The notes beneath the pieces were generated by a model, which was not told where the DNA came from, made no database searches, and saw only the letters and a list, made by a program, of their open reading frames with translations. A stretch of 64,000 nucleotides of DNA. It comes from Rubrivivax gelatinosus IL144 (GTDB lineage Bacteria; Pseudomonadota; Gammaproteobacteria; Burkholderiales; Burkholderiaceae_C). Both the position numbers and the translations under genes were made by a program. Shown one piece after another: positions 60,557 to 64,000 of this stretch. Location of the stretch: the NCBI RefSeq assembly GCF_000284255.1, contig NC_017075.1, positions 4,340,001-4,404,000 on the forward strand, read 5' to 3'. Every line of letters begins with the position of its first letter. The stretch's first letter is position 1.

Positions 60557-60913
60557 ATGACCAAGACTGCCCTGATGCTGGCCCGCCTCGCGGGCGCCCT
60601 GACGCTGGTGATCGGCGCCGCCCACGCCTTCGGCGTGGGCGCGGTGCTGCAGCTGCACATGATCTGCGGCACGGTGTTCGTGCTCGCGCTGTGGGTGCTG
60701 GCTTTCGCCGGCTTCCGGGCCGCGCCCAAGCTGGCCGTGCTGGCCTTCAACTGGGGCGTCATCGTCGTCGCCTTCGGCATCTTCCAGCTGCGCCTGCTGC
60801 CGGGCGAGTACCACTGGACGATGCAGCTCGTGCACCTGCTGATCGGCCTGAGCGGCATGGCCCAGGCCGAGCGCCTGGCCGGCGCCGTCAAGCGGCGCGA
60901 AGCCGCGGCCTGA
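60557..60913 (+). CDS. Small four-helix membrane protein, unknown function
   Basis: The 118-residue protein has four hydrophobic segments (about 8-28, 35-55, 60-80, 88-105), short loops and a basic C-terminus (AVKRREAAA). HMICGT and EYHWTMQLVHLLIGL place histidines in or near helices, which might bind a haem or metal, but no family motif is recognised. ATG 60557 follows the rne terminator by about 60 bp. The stop abuts the converging nagZ stop. Confidence 0.65.
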   Translation: MTKTALMLARLAGALTLVIGAAHAFGVGAVLQLHMICGTVFVLALWVLAFAGFRAAPKLAVLAFNWGVIVVAFGIFQLRLLPGEYHWTMQLVHLLIGLSGMAQAERLAGAVKRREAAA

Positions 60914-61963
60914 TCAGGGCAGGCGTTCGAGCGCGCGCTGGTAGGCCGGCGCGCGCATCAGCTCGTCCCAGGCCAGCGGCTCGCTCTGCGGCAGCAGCGC
61001 CGTGCGCCGCGCCTCCGAGGTCTCGTCGGGCGTCCAGCGGCCGTCGGCGGCCGCCTGCTCCAGGCCTTCGAGCAGCGCGTCGACCGGCGCACCGCCGTCG
61101 ACCGTCGACTGGTTGCACAGCAGCACCAGGTCGCAGCCAGCACCCAGCGCCAGCAGCGCCGCGTCCAGCGTCGAGCCGACGCCCTTGGCGCCTTCCATGC
61201 TGAGGTCGTCGCTGAAGACGGCGCCGTCGAAACCCAGGCGCTCGCGCAGGATCTCCTGCAGCCAGCGCCGCGAGAAACCCGCCGGCAGCGCGTCCACCTT
61301 CGGGTAGACCACGTGCGCCGGCATCACCGCCTGCAGGCTGCCGGCCAGCCAGTCGTAGGGCTGGGCGTCGTCGCCGAGGATGGCCTTGAGCGAGCGCCGG
61401 TCCACCGGCAGCGCGAGGTGCGAGTCGGCCTTGACGAAGCCGTGGCCGGGGAAGTGTTTGCCGCAGGAGGCCATGCCGGCCTGCAGCAGGCCGTGCATCA
61501 GGCTCTTGGCCAGCAGCGCCGCGACACGCGCGTCGCGATGGAAGGCGCGGTCGCCGATCACCTGGCTGGGGCCGTGGTCGAGGTCGAGCACCGGCGTGAA
61601 GCTGAAGTCGACGCCGCAGGCGCGCAGCTCGCTGGCGAGCACGTAGCCGGCCGCGGTGGCGGCCGCGGTGGCGCGCATCGCATCGTCCATCCACAGCTCG
61701 CCGAAGGCGCGCATCGGCGGCAGGTGGGTGAAGCCGTCGGTGCGGAAACGCTGCACGCGCCCGCCTTCGTGGTCGACGCAGATCAGCAGGTCCTCGCGCA
61801 GCGACTTGATCTCGGCGGTCAGCTCGACGAGCTGGCGCCGGTCGGCCCAGTTGCGTGCGAAGAGGATCAGGCCGCCGGCCAGCGGATGGCGGATGCGGCG
61901 GCGGTCGTCGTCGTTGAGCGAGGTGCCGGCGATGTCCAGCACGACGGGGGCATGAAGGCTCAC
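60914..61963 (-). CDS. nagZ: Beta-N-acetylhexosaminidase NagZ
   Basis: The 349-residue glycoside hydrolase family 3 protein contains [24 protein letters not shown], the KHFPGHG loop near residue 170 with the catalytic-acid histidine that continues into D.H, and the nucleophile region [10 protein letters not shown]. It removes GlcNAc from muropeptides in cell-wall recycling in the cytoplasm. It overlaps acpS by 4 nt. It is the last gene of the era-recO-pdxJ-acpS-nagZ unit. Confidence 0.95.
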   Translation of the reverse strand: MSLHAPVVLDIAGTSLNDDDRRRIRHPLAGGLILFARNWADRRQLVELTAEIKSLREDLLICVDHEGGRVQRFRTDGFTHLPPMRAFGELWMDDAMRATAAATAAGYVLASELRACGVDFSFTPVLDLDHGPSQVIGDRAFHRDARVAALLAKSLMHGLLQAGMASCGKHFPGHGFVKADSHLALPVDRRSLKAILGDDAQPYDWLAGSLQAVMPAHVVYPKVDALPAGFSRRWLQEILRERLGFDGAVFSDDLSMEGAKGVGSTLDAALLALGAGCDLVLLCNQSTVDGGAPVDALLEGLEQAAADGRWTPDETSEARRTALLPQSEPLAWDELMRAPAYQRALERLP

Positions 61964-62382
61964 GGGAGGTCCTTGGAGGCGGTGGGCGCGGCGGCGTGTT
62001 CGACGACGACGAAGGACGTGGCGTAGTCGCTCTCGTCGCTGACGGTGACGTGGGCGACGAGACCGCGCGCGGCGAACCAGGCGGCCAGATCGCCCGACAG
62101 GCGGACGAAGGGCTTGCCGCTGGCTTCGTTGAGGATCTGGCAGGCGCGCCAGGTCATCGGCATGTGCAGGCCCAGGCCGATGGCCTTGGAGAAGGCCTCC
62201 TTGGCCGAGAAGCGTGTCGCCAGGAAGGCGATGCCGCGCGCCTCGGCACGCGCACGCCGGGCGTGGAAGACGCGCAGCTCGTCGTCACCCAGCACCTTCT
62301 CGGCGAAACGGTCGCCGCGCCGCGCCAGCGTCGCCTGGATGCGGCGGATGTCGCAGACGTCGGTGCCGATGCCGTAGATCAC
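61960..62382 (-). CDS. acpS: Holo-[acyl-carrier-protein] synthase
   Basis: The 140-residue protein has [11 protein letters not shown] at the start and the [12 protein letters not shown] motif, with the magnesium-binding Asp (residue 8) and Glu. It transfers phosphopantetheine from CoA to ACP. It follows pdxJ by 5 bp and overlaps nagZ. The C-terminal [12 protein letters not shown] tail is slightly longer than in E. coli. Confidence 0.95.
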   Translation of the reverse strand: MIYGIGTDVCDIRRIQATLARRGDRFAEKVLGDDELRVFHARRARAEARGIAFLATRFSAKEAFSKAIGLGLHMPMTWRACQILNEASGKPFVRLSGDLAAWFAARGLVAHVTVSDESDYATSFVVVEHAAAPTASKDLP

Positions 62383-62387
62383 GCCGG

Positions 62388-63170
62388 TCAGCCTTGCGAG
62401 GCCGAGCGGATCGACCGCTGGTAGGCGCGCACCGTCTCCGGCAGCCCCAGCTCCAGCGCGTCAGCGATCAGCGCGTGGCCGATCGACACCTCCTGCACGC
62501 CGGGCACGGCACGCAGGAAGTCGGGCAGGTTGTCGCGGTTCAGGTCGTGGCCGGCGTTGAGCTGCAGCCCGGCGGCCAGCGCGGCACGGCCGGCGGCGGC
62601 GAAACGCTCCAGCATCTCGGCCTGCTTGGGCGTGCCCCAGGCGGCGGCGTAGGGCTCGGTGTAGAGCTCGACGCGGTCGGCGCCGATCTCGCGCGCGATG
62701 GCCATCGCCTCGGGGATCGGGTCCATGAAGAGGCTGACGCGCACGCCGAAGGAATGCGCCTCGGCGATCACCGGGCGCAGGCGCTCGACGTCCTCGGGCA
62801 GGTTCCAGCCGTGGTCGGAGGTGAACTGCACCTCGCTGTCGGGCACGAAGGTCACCTGCTGCGGGCGCAGCTCGCGCACGTAGGCCATCAGGTTGTGGAA
62901 GGGGTTGCCCTCGATGTTGTATTCGGCCTGCGGCCAGTGGCGCAGCAGCGCCGCCAGCTCGTGCACGTCGTGGCCGCGGATGTGGCGCTCGTCGGGCCGC
63001 GGATGCACGGTGATGCCGTCGGCACCGGCCTCCAGGCACAGCGTGGCGGCACGCACCACGCTCGGGATGCCCAGGTGGCGGGTGTTGCGCAGCAGCGCGA
63101 CCTTGTTGACGTTGACCGAAAGCTTGGTCAGGCCGCCGGCGGCGGCCTCGGGAGCGACGAGAGGATTCAT
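62388..63170 (-). CDS. pdxJ: Pyridoxine 5'-phosphate synthase
   Basis: The 260-residue TIM barrel has [40 protein letters not shown] and [14 protein letters not shown], all PdxJ signatures with the active-site His, Glu and Arg residues. It condenses deoxyxylulose 5-phosphate with aminoacetone phosphate derivatives to make vitamin B6. ATG 63170 overlaps the recO stop by 4 nt. N-terminal tail of about 14 residues precedes the barrel. Confidence 0.96.
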   Translation of the reverse strand: MNPLVAPEAAAGGLTKLSVNVNKVALLRNTRHLGIPSVVRAATLCLEAGADGITVHPRPDERHIRGHDVHELAALLRHWPQAEYNIEGNPFHNLMAYVRELRPQQVTFVPDSEVQFTSDHGWNLPEDVERLRPVIAEAHSFGVRVSLFMDPIPEAMAIAREIGADRVELYTEPYAAAWGTPKQAEMLERFAAAGRAALAAGLQLNAGHDLNRDNLPDFLRAVPGVQEVSIGHALIADALELGLPETVRAYQRSIRSASQG

Positions 63171-63922
63171 CGGGAAGCGGTGTCGACGAGCTTTTGCACG
63201 TCCTGGAAGACCTGGCGCGAGCGCAGCCGGGCATGGCCGAGATGATAGTGAAGCACCGTGCGCAGCGGCCCGCGCAGCGCCGGGGCCACCGGCGTGCAGG
63301 CGGCGCGCAGCGCCGGTCCGTGGTGGGCGACGAGCGCGGCTTCGAGCCGCACCCAGTCGGCGCCGGTCAGGCCCTCGGCGTCGGCGACGACGCCGGCCTC
63401 TGGGTGCAGCGCGTAGCGCCGCGCCGGCGCCAGCGGCGCCAGCGTCAGCGTCTCGGTGCCGAGCTCGGGCAGCAACCCCAGCTCGCGCAGCAGCACGAGT
63501 TCGAAGGCACGCAGCGCCGCCGCCTCGTCGGCGGCCAGCGCGGCCAGCGTCTCGGCGTAGGCGTCGAAGAGCTGCGGGAACGCGTCCTGGCGCGCCAGCA
63601 GCTTCATCAGCAGCTCGTTGCAATAGAAGGCCGAGAACATCGCCGCCGCCGGCACCGGCGGCACGCCGCCGCCCCATTCGGCGGTGCGCAGCGTGTGGAT
63701 CTCGGCAGCCTCGTCGGCCGGCGTGCGGCCCAGCTGCACGGCGATGCGCTGGAACGGCAGCAGCACCGGGCGCAGTTGCGAGGTCGGGCGCTTGGCGCCC
63801 TTGGCGGCGACGACGACACGCCCGCGCTCGCGCGTGAACAGCTCGACGATCAGGCTGGTCTCGCTCCAGTCCCAGCTGTGCAGCACGTAGGCCGACAGCG
63901 GCGCGGCAGCCGCCCGGCTCAT
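63167..63922 (-). CDS. recO: DNA repair protein RecO
   Basis: The 251-residue protein begins with an OB-fold (AYVLHSWDWSETSLIVELFTRERGR as parts VLHSWDWSETSLI and FTRERGRVVVAAKG) and continues into a helical domain with YCNELLMKLL and FELVLLRELGLLP. The cysteines of the zinc site in some RecO are absent. RecO loads RecA with RecR and anneals single strands. It lies between era and pdxJ, the usual order in betaproteobacteria. Confidence 0.93.
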   Translation of the reverse strand: MSRAAAAPLSAYVLHSWDWSETSLIVELFTRERGRVVVAAKGAKRPTSQLRPVLLPFQRIAVQLGRTPADEAAEIHTLRTAEWGGGVPPVPAAAMFSAFYCNELLMKLLARQDAFPQLFDAYAETLAALAADEAAALRAFELVLLRELGLLPELGTETLTLAPLAPARRYALHPEAGVVADAEGLTGADWVRLEAALVAHHGPALRAACTPVAPALRGPLRTVLHYHLGHARLRSRQVFQDVQKLVDTASR

Positions 63923-63941
63923 CGGCGCGCCTCCCGGCTCA

Positions 63942-64000
63942 CGTCACTCGTAGCCGTAGCTCCTGAGGTGGGCCTCGTCGTCGGCCCAGCCGGAACGCAC
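63942..64000 (-). CDS. era: C-terminal end of GTPase Era (partial)
   Basis: On the minus strand the last codons before the stop at 63942-63944 read VRSGWADDEAHLRSYGYE, the typical C-terminal end of betaproteobacterial Era (KH-domain tail). Era binds 16S rRNA in 30S maturation. It is cut by the window edge. The 17-nt gap to recO fits the era-recO order. Confidence 0.8.

Overview
The window is very GC-rich, densely packed bacterial DNA with long overlapping reading frames on both strands. Gene content points to a betaproteobacterium of the order Burkholderiales, of the Rubrivivax/Methylibium/Leptothrix kind. Three things suggest this: the methanopterin/methanofuran C1 genes, a lanthanide-type methanol dehydrogenase (XoxF) cluster with PQQ synthesis, and the household order era-recO-pdxJ-acpS-nagZ and rluC/rne. 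This placement is inferred from gene content, not from a search.

Layout. (1) 1-13926 is a formaldehyde-oxidation island. It holds cofactor genes (DUF447, mfnB-, mfnE-, mfnF- and mfnD-like genes and a HisA-like gene), the formyltransferase/hydrolase complex fhcB-A-D-C, a Fae-like gene, a fused pabB-pabC and a HAD phosphatase. The normally tight fhcB/fhcA junction is split by about 1.2 kb of repeats: a 252-bp tandem unit carrying a roughly 50-nt hairpin element in both orientations. (2) 14039-20022 holds a chemotaxis receptor, an M48 protease, a membrane protein, a NarL/LuxR-type two-component system and a proline-iminopeptidase-like hydrolase. (3) 20166-23316 is pqqABCDE. (4) 23336-32195, on the minus strand, is a long xox operon: xoxF, xoxG, xoxJ, two unknown exported proteins, a beta-propeller, an SRPBCC protein, a metallo-beta-lactamase-fold protein, a SoxYZ-like carrier, a thioredoxin-like protein and a dihaem cytochrome. 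(5) 32718-39829, divergent, holds a second beta-propeller, two orphan periplasmic binding proteins, a second two-component system and a TonB-dependent receptor. (6) 39977-44389 holds an orphan sensor kinase, ureEFG and a small exported protein. (7) 44456-52896 holds feoAB with a Fur-type box, a CorA-like transporter, a cysteine-rich small protein and an emrAB/tolC/marR efflux locus. (8) 53023-64000 is housekeeping: psd, sppA-like, Rieske, gph-like, rluC, rne with a long leader, nagZ, acpS, pdxJ, recO and the end of era.

How it fits together. XoxF with PQQ oxidises methanol or another alcohol in the periplasm and passes electrons to XoxG. Formaldehyde or formyl units are then handled in the cytoplasm by the H4MPT/methylofuran route ending in the Fhc complex. 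PabBC could supply p-aminobenzoate for both folate and methanopterin. The two two-component systems and the TonB receptor around the xox genes are candidates for regulation and for lanthanide or lanthanophore uptake. The most unusual items are the hairpin-repeat array inside the fhc operon, a Fae homologue whose usual catalytic histidine is replaced, and a metallo-beta-lactamase-fold protein that has lost most metal ligands.
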